DNA from: Saccharimonas sp963550135
Lineage (GTDB): Bacteria > Patescibacteriota > Saccharimonadia > Saccharimonadales > Saccharimonadaceae
Assembly: GCA_963550135.1 (NCBI GenBank)
Contig: CAUVBP010000002.1
Span: 37,323-101,322, forward strand
Direction of reading: 5' to 3'
Length of the DNA: 64,000 bases
The notes below the pieces were generated by a model. It had not been told where the DNA came from and ran no database searches. It worked only from the letters and a program-made list of their open reading frames with translations. The stretch's first letter is position 1. The number at the start of each line of letters is the position of its first letter. The translations under genes were made by a program, and so were the position numbers. Shown here piece by piece: positions 48,302-55,452 of the stretch.

Positions 48302-50950
48302 ATGGCCAAACGCTTAGTGATTATCGACGGTAAAAGCGTGTTCTATCGCGGTTATTATGCTATGCCTGGGTTGTCGACCGCAGACGGGACACCGACAGGC
48401 GGCGTGTATGGTTTCGCGGCGCTGAGTTTAGAATTAATTAAGCAGCTTGAGCCTGATTATGTTTGCGTGGCGTGGGATAAACGAGGAACGAATATTCGCC
48501 GCCGGTTGGCGATTTATCCTGATTACAAGGCTGGGCGCAAACCAGCACCGCCAGATTTTTATGCGCAGATTCCGATTTTGCACGAACTGTTGGCAGCCTT
48601 TAGTTGGCCGCTGTACGAGTTCGACGATTATGAAGCCGACGATATCATGGCAACGCTAGACAAGCAGGCTGAGCAGCACGGCGGCATCGAAACATATTTG
48701 ATTACTAGCGACTTGGACGCGCTGCAAATTCTCGACCAAAATACGTATCTTTATGCGCTCAAAAAAGGTCTGACTAACATAGATAAATTTGATATTCCAG
48801 CGTTTGAGAAGCGCTACGGTATTCGGATTGGCCAATTTCTCGACTTGAAAAGCTTGAAAGGCGATTCGTCGGATAATATCCCTGGGGTGCCGGGGGTCGG
48901 CGAGAAGACAGCTGTCAAATTACTACAGCAATTTGAAACGCTAGACGGTGTTTATGAGAATCTATGGCAGATTAAAGACAGTTTGCGCCGCAAACTAGAA
49001 GCTGGCAAAAAATCTGCTTATATGAGCCGGGAATTGGCGCGGTTGTTTACGGATGCACCGGTAAAACTTGATTTGGCTGCAATGGACGTACGCGACTTAG
49101 ACACGGCAAAGTTGCGAGAGTTACTCGAAAAGCTGGAGTTTCGCTCATTGTTGCGAAAATTACCACAACACATGCGCGATGGCGCTTCAGAAGTGGCTAG
49201 AAACGACATCCTTGCGCCGGCTGTTGAAATATCGGGCGATAAAGTCATACCTATGTTGGTAATGGCGCCAGAATTACTGGTAATTTGGGATGGCGATACG
49301 GTTTGGCTGAGCCATGAAAAAGGCAAGGTCGCCTGTTTGCCGCTGGCTAAAGCAAGCGCTATTTTAGCAGAAGCTTCGATAGTTGGCCACGATACCAAGG
49401 AGTTTCTCAAAGCGCTTCTCGGTGCTGGCTGCCAGCGGCTACCGGCTGTTAAACACGATACCGCGCAGGGCTCATTTTTGTTAAATCCTTTGCGCAAATC
49501 GCGCGCGCTAGCGGATTTGGCGGGCGTAGAATCTTTGGATGACCCAAGATTGGCGATGGCAGCGCTGTGGGCAGTTTATGAACAACAAAAGTCGGTATTG
49601 GTTGAGCAGGCTGACCTCCAGCAGGTGGCGCAGACGATGGATTTTCCGCTGATTAATGTTTTAGCGCAAATGGAATTTCGAGGTATCAAAATCGATGCCA
49701 GCAAACTCGAAAAAATGAATAAATCATTAGTGCAAGAGATTGCAGCGGTTCAGCAAAATATTTATGATATAGTCGGTTATGAATTTAATGTCGCCAGCCC
49801 GGCGCAGTTGGCTAGCGCGCTATTTGATAAGCTGCTCTTGCCGACAGCCGGTATCAAAAAAGGCAAAACTGGTTATTCAACCAACCAAAAGGAACTCGAT
49901 AAGCTGCGCGGGCAACATCCAATTATTGAGTTGGTCGAGCGTTTCCGCGAACTATCGAAATTACAAAATACATATGTGGCGGCCTTACCAGAGCAAACTG
50001 ACGCTAACGGCTATATCCACACGACGTTTAATCAAGACGTGACAGCGACCGGGCGGCTATCGAGTACTAACCCAAATTTGCAGAATATTCCGATTCGTAC
50101 TGAGTTGGGGCGGCAGATTCGCGATGCCTTTGTGCCAGCGCCTGGCAATGTTTTCGTAAATGCTGATTATTCGCAATTTGAGCTGCGTCTGGCGGCGGTG
50201 ATGGCTGGCGAAAAACAGATGATTGAAGACTTTAATTCTGATGTTGATATTCACGCCAAGACAGCAGCTGAAGTTTATGACGTACCGATTGATGAAGTGA
50301 CACCAGCACAGCGCCGTCGCGCTAAAGTGGTGAATTTCGGCGTATTATACGGCATGAGCCAGCATGGTTTGGCGGCGGCTGCTAATATGAGTTACGGCGA
50401 GGCGCAGCATTTCATCGACGAATATTATCGTATCCGTCCGCACATCAAAGAGTTCATGGAACGAACAATCCGTCAAGCGCACGAAGATGGCTTTGTGCAG
50501 ACATTGTTTGGCCGCCGCCGGCCGACGCCCGATGTTAGATCGAATAATTTTGCTGTTCGTTCGGCTGCCGAGCGCGCAGCAGCTAATATGCCGATACAAG
50601 GTACCGAGGCGGATTTGATGAAGTTGGCGATGCTGGCGGTAGAGAAGCGACTGACGATAATGACAAGCCCAGATTTGCTACCTTCAGAGACCGGCAAATT
50701 CGAAAAGAACGAATTCGCCTTGCCGGAAAGGCAAGTCTCTTCAGGCAGCAAATCTATATCTACAGACAAAAATACCCTGCTCGGCTACCAAATTTTGCAA
50801 ATCCATGACAGTATTATGGTTGAATGTCCGCGCCAAAACGCTGAAGTGGTCAGCAAGATGCTGGTAGAGACTATGGAAAATATCTACCCGCAGCTCGGTA
50901 TTAAGCTTAAAGTCGACGTCAAAATCGGCAATAACTGGGGCGAAGTGTAA
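48302..50950 (+). CDS. polA: DNA polymerase I
   Basis: 882 residues. Fills gaps and removes RNA primers. Seen: 5'-3' exonuclease domain (1-290) with LVIIDGKSVFYRGYYAMPG, YEADDIMATL and GDSSDNIPGVPGVGEKTA; a middle domain (about 300-470) that lacks the DxE motif of proofreading, so 3'-5' exonuclease activity is probably lost; and a polymerase domain with motif A DYSQFELRLAA, motif B RRRAKVVNFGVLYGMSQHG and motif C QIHDSIMVE. Between the last two lies an insertion of about 40 residues (786-825, SETGKFEKNEF, ALPERQVSSGSKS) coded by a palindromic DNA segment. TATAAT ends 6 nt before the ATG. Confidence 0.96.
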   Translation: MAKRLVIIDGKSVFYRGYYAMPGLSTADGTPTGGVYGFAALSLELIKQLEPDYVCVAWDKRGTNIRRRLAIYPDYKAGRKPAPPDFYAQIPILHELLAAFSWPLYEFDDYEADDIMATLDKQAEQHGGIETYLITSDLDALQILDQNTYLYALKKGLTNIDKFDIPAFEKRYGIRIGQFLDLKSLKGDSSDNIPGVPGVGEKTAVKLLQQFETLDGVYENLWQIKDSLRRKLEAGKKSAYMSRELARLFTDAPVKLDLAAMDVRDLDTAKLRELLEKLEFRSLLRKLPQHMRDGASEVARNDILAPAVEISGDKVIPMLVMAPELLVIWDGDTVWLSHEKGKVACLPLAKASAILAEASIVGHDTKEFLKALLGAGCQRLPAVKHDTAQGSFLLNPLRKSRALADLAGVESLDDPRLAMAALWAVYEQQKSVLVEQADLQQVAQTMDFPLINVLAQMEFRGIKIDASKLEKMNKSLVQEIAAVQQNIYDIVGYEFNVASPAQLASALFDKLLLPTAGIKKGKTGYSTNQKELDKLRGQHPIIELVERFRELSKLQNTYVAALPEQTDANGYIHTTFNQDVTATGRLSSTNPNLQNIPIRTELGRQIRDAFVPAPGNVFVNADYSQFELRLAAVMAGEKQMIEDFNSDVDIHAKTAAEVYDVPIDEVTPAQRRRAKVVNFGVLYGMSQHGLAAAANMSYGEAQHFIDEYYRIRPHIKEFMERTIRQAHEDGFVQTLFGRRRPTPDVRSNNFAVRSAAERAAANMPIQGTEADLMKLAMLAVEKRLTIMTSPDLLPSETGKFEKNEFALPERQVSSGSKSISTDKNTLLGYQILQIHDSIMVECPRQNAEVVSKMLVETMENIYPQLGIKLKVDVKIGNNWGEV
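50681..50745 (+). repeat. In-frame palindromic insertion within polA
   Basis: Nested inverted repeats: CCTTCAGAGA (50681-50690) with TCTCTTCAGG (50736-50745), CCGGCAA (50691-50697) with TTGCCGG (50720-50726), ATTCG with CGAAT inside, and CTTGCC/GGCAAG (50719-50735). It encodes residues about 794-815, in a loop where standard PolI has a shorter link before motif C. Confidence 0.65.
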
Positions 50951-51059
50951 AAAACTTAAAATTTGCTGAAAATTAGCGAAAACCCGGACAAATATGGACA
51001 AATAACTGCAACTGTGGTATAATCTAACTACAGTTAGCTTAAGCAAGAAGGCGGATGTT

Positions 51060-51773
51060 ATGGTACGGAATATGTCACCAGAAAATAGCAACCCTAAACC
51101 TGAAGGGCCTGGGCCTTTGTCTAGGCAAGAGCGCATAGCGCAGCTAAAAGAGCAGCTAGAACAAGAGAAGTCTCATCTCAGCAAGCAAGTGGCTGCTGCG
51201 AACAAACTTTACAAAGAGCTTAGAGAAAAAGACGGTTGTAACGATTGTCATTTTTTCGTTGGCGAATTTGTAGACGCAGACGGTACTGTTTGGCAAATCT
51301 ACAATAATTATGCAAATAAAGAAAAACCTTACGGTTGGCTAGTAATTTGCTGCGGCCCTGATGCCAAAAACGACAGCGGCGATCCAGAGGCGGCAGTACA
51401 AGAAATTTCTGAAAACAGCTGCGCAGAAGGGCAGTACATGCCGTATGTTATGCCAAAAGGCGTTAAGGCTATTGACACACTTCATTTTGCTCGTAGACGC
51501 AGTATTAATGTTTTTTGGAAAGATGGTGAAGAGTTGGTAGTAGCAGATAGTCTTGGCAGAGAGCTTTTACCGCTTGACGAAATAACCGCTAAAGAGGATG
51601 ATACTGATAAATCCTCTGAAGAAACAACAGCTGGTAATAACGGTGACAATACGAATAGACGTTTTAAAGAAATCGTCGAGTCTTCTCTCGCAGACGTAGA
51701 AGAAGGTTTGGGTGCTGCCGCAGAAGAATTAGGTGCTGCGGCTGTTTCTGATGTGGTACACGTCGCTGCGTGA
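51060..51773 (+). CDS. Unknown protein with coiled coil and acidic tail
   Basis: 237 residues (233 if the ATG at 51072 is used). A coiled coil (about 22-58, RQERIAQLKEQLEQEKSHLS) is followed by a compact domain (59-170) with cysteines (GCNDCHF, CCGPD, NSCAEGQ) and the phrase DADGTVWQIYNNYANKEKPYGW, then a disordered acidic tail. AAGAAGG lies before the ATG and TGGTATAAT at 51018-51023, so this gene has a normal leader. The family is not recognised; the Cys spacing might bind a metal. Confidence 0.72.
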   Translation: MVRNMSPENSNPKPEGPGPLSRQERIAQLKEQLEQEKSHLSKQVAAANKLYKELREKDGCNDCHFFVGEFVDADGTVWQIYNNYANKEKPYGWLVICCGPDAKNDSGDPEAAVQEISENSCAEGQYMPYVMPKGVKAIDTLHFARRRSINVFWKDGEELVVADSLGRELLPLDEITAKEDDTDKSSEETTAGNNGDNTNRRFKEIVESSLADVEEGLGAAAEELGAAAVSDVVHVAA

Positions 51774-51794
51774 TAAGTGTGTTAAAATACAAAC

Positions 51795-52397
51795 ATGTAC
51801 AGAGGATCCCGACCGAGAATTTTACCGATAATCATTACTATTATTACTGTGGTGGTTGTTATTGCCATTTTGGTAACACTTGTGCGATCATTGCTGAATC
51901 CGGATAAAAAGACCGAGCAGCCGCAAACCCCCGAACAATCGTTAGAGAGCAAAATCAAAAATCAAGACCCAATTCGCAGCGTGCGCTGGACGGTGCGCGG
52001 TCCGATTGTTGCTGATGAAGAGTTCAAGAGCTACCAGATTACAGTTAGTCCAACATCCCGTAAATACGTTATTTATTCGGGTTATCTGGATAGAGTTTTG
52101 GACAAGAAGGAATATGCTAATAATAGCAATGCTTATGAACAGTTTACTTATGCGCTAGTCAAGGTCAACATTCAGGCCTCTGATAACAAATCAAACGATG
52201 ATATTCGCGGCGTATGCGCTACTAAAGGGCTGGCTTACGTATTCGAGACGCGCGATGGCGACAATACCGATACCAATTTGTGGACTTCAACTTGCAAGGA
52301 CTCGCCTGGTACGCTTAACGCTGATACTCTGAAGCTCCAAGCTCTTTTTGTCAATCAGATTCCAGATTTCAAACCGTCATTTAATAATATTTTCTAA
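51795..52397 (+). CDS. Exported single-helix membrane protein, unknown
   Basis: 200 residues. One membrane helix (about 9-33, ILPIIITIITVVVVIAILVTL) is followed by a linker and an extracytoplasmic domain (60-195) of mixed strands (VRWTVRGPIVADEEFKSYQITV) with two cysteines (GVCATK, TSTCKDS), probably a disulphide. TGTTAAAAT ends 6 nt before the ATG, so leaderless. It is followed 2 bp after its stop by the HAD gene. The function is unknown. Confidence 0.78.
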   Translation: MYRGSRPRILPIIITIITVVVVIAILVTLVRSLLNPDKKTEQPQTPEQSLESKIKNQDPIRSVRWTVRGPIVADEEFKSYQITVSPTSRKYVIYSGYLDRVLDKKEYANNSNAYEQFTYALVKVNIQASDNKSNDDIRGVCATKGLAYVFETRDGDNTDTNLWTSTCKDSPGTLNADTLKLQALFVNQIPDFKPSFNNIF

Positions 52398-52399
52398 TC

Positions 52400-52978
52400 A
52401 TGGCAATAAAAGCAGTTATTTTCGATTGTTTTGGCGTACTGTACGGAGGCAGTATTGATACGCTAATAAGAATGGCCGAGCCAGAGGGCAAGGTAATGCT
52501 GCGCGACCTCAGTAAACAGCACGATTACGGTTTCATTAGCGGTAGCGAGTATGAATCGGGAATTGCTGAGTTATTTGGCTGGACACAGCAGCAGACGCAT
52601 GATTTCTTGATGCACAAGCGGATTCGCAACGAGGAATTGATAAACTATATCGTAAATTTACGCCAGCAGTACGCTAATTTGAAGATGGCGATGTTGAGTA
52701 ACGTTGGCGGCGGTACGCTGGAATATCTATTTGCGCCAGGCGAATTAGAAAAAATGTTTGATGTGCGCGTGTTGTCGTACGAGGAAAGCTTGGCCAAACC
52801 AAACCCAGAAATTTTCACGCTGACAGCTGGCCGCTTAGGTGTCGTCGCTAGCGAATGCGTGATGATTGACGATCGTGTCGAAAATTGCGAAGGCGCCGAG
52901 GTAGCGGGAATGATGGCGTTGCAGTACACCGATAATGAGCTGCTTATTAAGCGTTTGAACGCTCTGTTGGAGGCATAA
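52400..52978 (+). CDS. HAD-superfamily hydrolase
   Basis: 192 residues. Seen: motif I FDCFGVLYGG (nucleophile Asp at about 9, second Asp replaced by Phe-Gly as in HAD-IA subfamilies), a helical cap, motif II MLSNVGGG, the Lys in LAKPNPEIF, and motif III VMIDDRVENCEGA. Known for the family: phosphatase or dehalogenase; the lack of the second Asp in motif I leaves activity open. It is directly followed by mutM (TAA then ATG), so co-transcribed with the repair gene. Confidence 0.88.
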   Translation: MAIKAVIFDCFGVLYGGSIDTLIRMAEPEGKVMLRDLSKQHDYGFISGSEYESGIAELFGWTQQQTHDFLMHKRIRNEELINYIVNLRQQYANLKMAMLSNVGGGTLEYLFAPGELEKMFDVRVLSYEESLAKPNPEIFTLTAGRLGVVASECVMIDDRVENCEGAEVAGMMALQYTDNELLIKRLNALLEA

Positions 52979-53947
52979 ATGCCAGAACTTCCCGAAGTCG
53001 AGACGGTTCGCCGCGGGTTGGCGGAGCTACTGCCAGGCCGAGTGGTGGCGCGGGCGACGGTGTTTGATTCGCCAAAAAGCTTTCCGAATGCGCTGGCTGA
53101 TGTTGAACAATTTTTATATGGCGCGCGCGTGACGGCGGTGCGGCGGCGGGCAAAGGTGCTGATGATTGATTTGGATACGCATTATTCGTTGGTGATACAT
53201 CTGAAGATGACGGGGCAGCTAGTTTTTCGCCAAAGCTCTCGTCATAGCGCTCGGGTATCCCCAAAAAAATCTCGGGGCCCACGTAAAGTTGCCCAAGATT
53301 TTTCTGCGGATACCGCTCGCGAGATCGACGACTTTGCTGGCGGGCATCCAAACGACAGCTTAATCGGCGAGCTGCCGGATCGGTCGACGCGGGTACAGAT
53401 TGATTTTGTAGACGGGTCGCGGCTGTTTTTTAACGATCAGCGCAAATTTGGCTGGGTGAAGCTGCTGCCGACTGATGAGGTGAAGAACTTGCCGTTCATG
53501 CAAAAAGTTGGGCCGGAGCCGCTTGATCCCAATACGCGCGTCGAGGATTTCATCCAGCGGATTCGCCGCCGCCAAAATTCAATGATCAAGCCAGCGTTTC
53601 TTGACCAGGCGGTGATCGCCGGGGTTGGTAATATTTATGCTGACGAGGCGTTGTGGGCGGCGCAGATTCATCCGCAAACGCGGGTAAAAAACATCAGCGA
53701 TCAGCAGCTGAACACATTATTTACGGAACTTGGAAAAATTTTGCAGCTCAGCATCGATCAAGGCGGCTCAACCGACAGAAATTACGTCGATGCCGAGGGT
53801 CGAAAAGGGAATTACCTGACATTTGCTCATGTGTTTCGCCGCGAAGGCCAAGCCTGCCATCGCCACCCCGACCAGGAGATCATCAAGCTGAAAGTCGGCG
53901 GCCGCGGTACGCATATTTGCCCAGTCTGCCAGGTGGAGGTTAAATGA
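52979..53947 (+). CDS. mutM: Formamidopyrimidine-DNA glycosylase with internal insertion
   Basis: 322 residues, longer than the usual 270-290. Excises 8-oxoguanine and formamidopyrimidines. Seen: catalytic PELPEVETVRRGL at the N-terminus (Pro2, Glu3), LVIHLKMTGQL, NDQRKFGWVKL, QNSMIKPAFLDQAVIAGVGNIYADEALW (in pieces, H2TH region), and a C-terminal zinc finger in which the usual second Cys is His (CHRH, then CPVC), so C-H-C-C. Residues about 83-125 are an added segment (SPKKSRGPRKVAQDFSADT) coded by a palindrome. It overlaps holA by 4 bp. Confidence 0.95.
   Translation: MPELPEVETVRRGLAELLPGRVVARATVFDSPKSFPNALADVEQFLYGARVTAVRRRAKVLMIDLDTHYSLVIHLKMTGQLVFRQSSRHSARVSPKKSRGPRKVAQDFSADTAREIDDFAGGHPNDSLIGELPDRSTRVQIDFVDGSRLFFNDQRKFGWVKLLPTDEVKNLPFMQKVGPEPLDPNTRVEDFIQRIRRRQNSMIKPAFLDQAVIAGVGNIYADEALWAAQIHPQTRVKNISDQQLNTLFTELGKILQLSIDQGGSTDRNYVDAEGRKGNYLTFAHVFRREGQACHRHPDQEIIKLKVGGRGTHICPVCQVEVK
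53254..53314 (+). repeat. In-frame palindromic insertion within mutM
   Basis: GGTATCCCCAAAAAAATCT (53254-53272) pairs with AGATTTTTCTGCGGATACC (53296-53314) at 17 of 19 positions; inside, GGGC pairs with GCCC. It encodes residues about 92-112, in a loop before the RKFG strand. Confidence 0.65.
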
Positions 53948-54888
53948 TTTATCTGATTGTTGGCACGAATGCCTACCGTGCGCAGTATGAGCTGCAGCGA
54001 TTGGTGAAATCGTTAGGCGTTCGGCCCGAAAAAATCGACGCGGCCAGTCTTGATTTGAATAAATTAGCCGATATGGTGCGCGGCTTGAGTTTATTTCAAG
54101 AACGGCGGCTGATTGTTATTGAACGGCTCTCGGAACGAAAAGACTTGTGGGATAAGCTCGGCGAATGGGCTAGCGATATTGCGGCAGAAACCTACTTGGT
54201 ATTGATTGAGCCGCGCCCGGATAAGCGTACCAAAACTTTCAAAACCTTGCAAAAAACTGCAAAGCTAATTGAAGCAACACCGCTGACTGATCGCCAGCGT
54301 CCAGCGGCCGAAAAGTGGCTGCTAGACTATGCAAGCGAGCACAGTGTAAAATTGACGAAAACGCAGGCTAGCGATATGGTAGCGCGAGTGATTATCGCCG
54401 ATGAAAAATCGCGTTCTACTGAAATTGACCAATTACAATTAACGCATGCTGTAGCTGCCTTGAAAAATGCCGTGAAAATTGACGATGCAGCGATTGCAAC
54501 GGTTTTGCCGCCAGCACGTGAGTTTTCGGTGTTTGATATCATTGAATTGGCAGTGCGCGGCAAAACGGCAAATCTACGGAGCGCGCTTGATGAACTTCGC
54601 CGCAGCGACGATGTTTATAAAGTGGCGCCGTTGGTCTGGTCGCAGTGGTCGCAGCTGGTGTTATTAGCCAAGGCTGAAGCGGCTAGCGCTAGCGATAAGA
54701 TTGATCTCGGCATACATCCGTTTGTTGCCAAGAAGTTGCGGCCGCTTGCTCGGCAGCTGTCGCCAAAGGACTTGGCGGAATTAACCGAATTAGCAGCAGA
54801 ATGTGATTATCAAATGAAAACATCATCAGTTGATCTGCGGATGGCGTTGGAGGATTTTTTGTTTCGGGTGGCTTTGCGGCAAAAATAA
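53944..54888 (+). CDS. holA: DNA polymerase III delta subunit
   Basis: 314 residues. Opens and loads the beta clamp. Seen: the N-terminal MIYLIVGTNAYRAQYELQRLV (degenerate Walker-like region typical of delta), SLFQERRLIVIERL, a middle lid domain, and a helical C-terminal collar (FSVFDIIELAVRGKTANL). The start overlaps the mutM stop (ATGA). A bidirectional terminator ends the HAD-mutM-holA unit. Confidence 0.93.
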   Translation: MIYLIVGTNAYRAQYELQRLVKSLGVRPEKIDAASLDLNKLADMVRGLSLFQERRLIVIERLSERKDLWDKLGEWASDIAAETYLVLIEPRPDKRTKTFKTLQKTAKLIEATPLTDRQRPAAEKWLLDYASEHSVKLTKTQASDMVARVIIADEKSRSTEIDQLQLTHAVAALKNAVKIDDAAIATVLPPAREFSVFDIIELAVRGKTANLRSALDELRRSDDVYKVAPLVWSQWSQLVLLAKAEAASASDKIDLGIHPFVAKKLRPLARQLSPKDLAELTELAAECDYQMKTSSVDLRMALEDFLFRVALRQK

Positions 54889-54916
54889 ACGCCCTGGTTA
54901 CCGAGAGCGTTTATTT
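54883..54916. terminator. Bidirectional terminator between holA and rpsT
   Basis: AAATAAACGC (54883-54892) and GCGTTTATTT (54907-54916) form a perfect 10-bp stem with a 14-nt loop and T-rich arms on both strands. Confidence 0.85.
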
Positions 54917-54930
54917 CGATAAGGTTAAAC

Positions 54931-55281
54931 TTAGGCTGTTTTGGCTGCAGTTTTCTTAGGTGCAGTCTTTGCGGCTGGCTTTTTGGCAGGAGCTTTTTTG
55001 GCCTCAGCAGCTGGCTTAGCGGCTTTCTTTTCTAGCTTGACGCCAGCAGCTTTAGCGACCTTGGCTAGGGCTGATTTGCGGCGGCTGACGGTTGCCTTTT
55101 TGAGCAGGCCTTTCTTGACAGCAGTATCTAGCTCGCTTTGAGCTTTGCTTAGAGTAGCAGCGCTCGGATTGGACATAAATTCCTTGATGGCAGATTTGAT
55201 GTCGCGCTTAATACCGATGTTACGCTGGCGGCGCTTAGCGGTTTGCTTCATTCGCTTAACGGCTGATTTGATGAGTGGCAT
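54931..55281 (-). CDS. rpsT: Ribosomal protein bS20 with Lys/Ala/Pro tail
   Basis: 116 residues; the core (1-85) is standard bS20 (SAVKRMKQTAKRRQRN, SRRKSALAKVAKAAG) and binds 16S rRNA. The last 30 or so residues are a repetitive KKAPAKKPAAKTAPKK tail, not usual in model bacteria, perhaps an extra RNA contact. AAAGGAAT precedes the ATG. The promoter at 55330-55358 is good, with an inverted repeat over its -35 box. Confidence 0.95.
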   Translation of the reverse strand: MPLIKSAVKRMKQTAKRRQRNIGIKRDIKSAIKEFMSNPSAATLSKAQSELDTAVKKGLLKKATVSRRKSALAKVAKAAGVKLEKKAAKPAAEAKKAPAKKPAAKTAPKKTAAKTA

Positions 55282-55329
55282 AAATTCCTTTACCTCTGTT
55301 ATTGATTTAGTGTATACAATCAGTTTTCA

Positions 55330-55358
55330 ATTATAACTTATACACCTCTGTTTGTAAA
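55330..55358 (-). promoter_or_regulatory. Promoter of rpsT
   Basis: On minus: TTTACA (55358-55353), 17-nt spacer, TATAAT (55335-55330). Confidence 0.7.
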
Positions 55359-55376
55359 GCGGCGCTGCTTTACAAA
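55351..55376. repeat. Perfect inverted repeat over the rpsT -35 box
   Basis: TTTGTAAAGC (55351-55360), spacer GGCGCT, GCTTTACAAA (55367-55376). It covers the rpsT -35 and ends 6 bp before the -35 of the divergent gene at 55453, so it could act as a shared operator. Confidence 0.7.
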
Positions 55377-55382
55377 ATAGTA

Positions 55383-55412
55383 TTGACTTTGCCGTGATGC
55401 TTATGTTATAGT
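55383..55412 (+). promoter_or_regulatory. Promoter of the DHH-like gene
   Basis: TTGACT (55383-55388), 18-nt spacer ending TGT, TATAGT (55407-55412). Confidence 0.65.
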
Positions 55413-55452
55413 ACATAAAGTCTATAGCGAATAAAAACAAATAGGATAAAAT

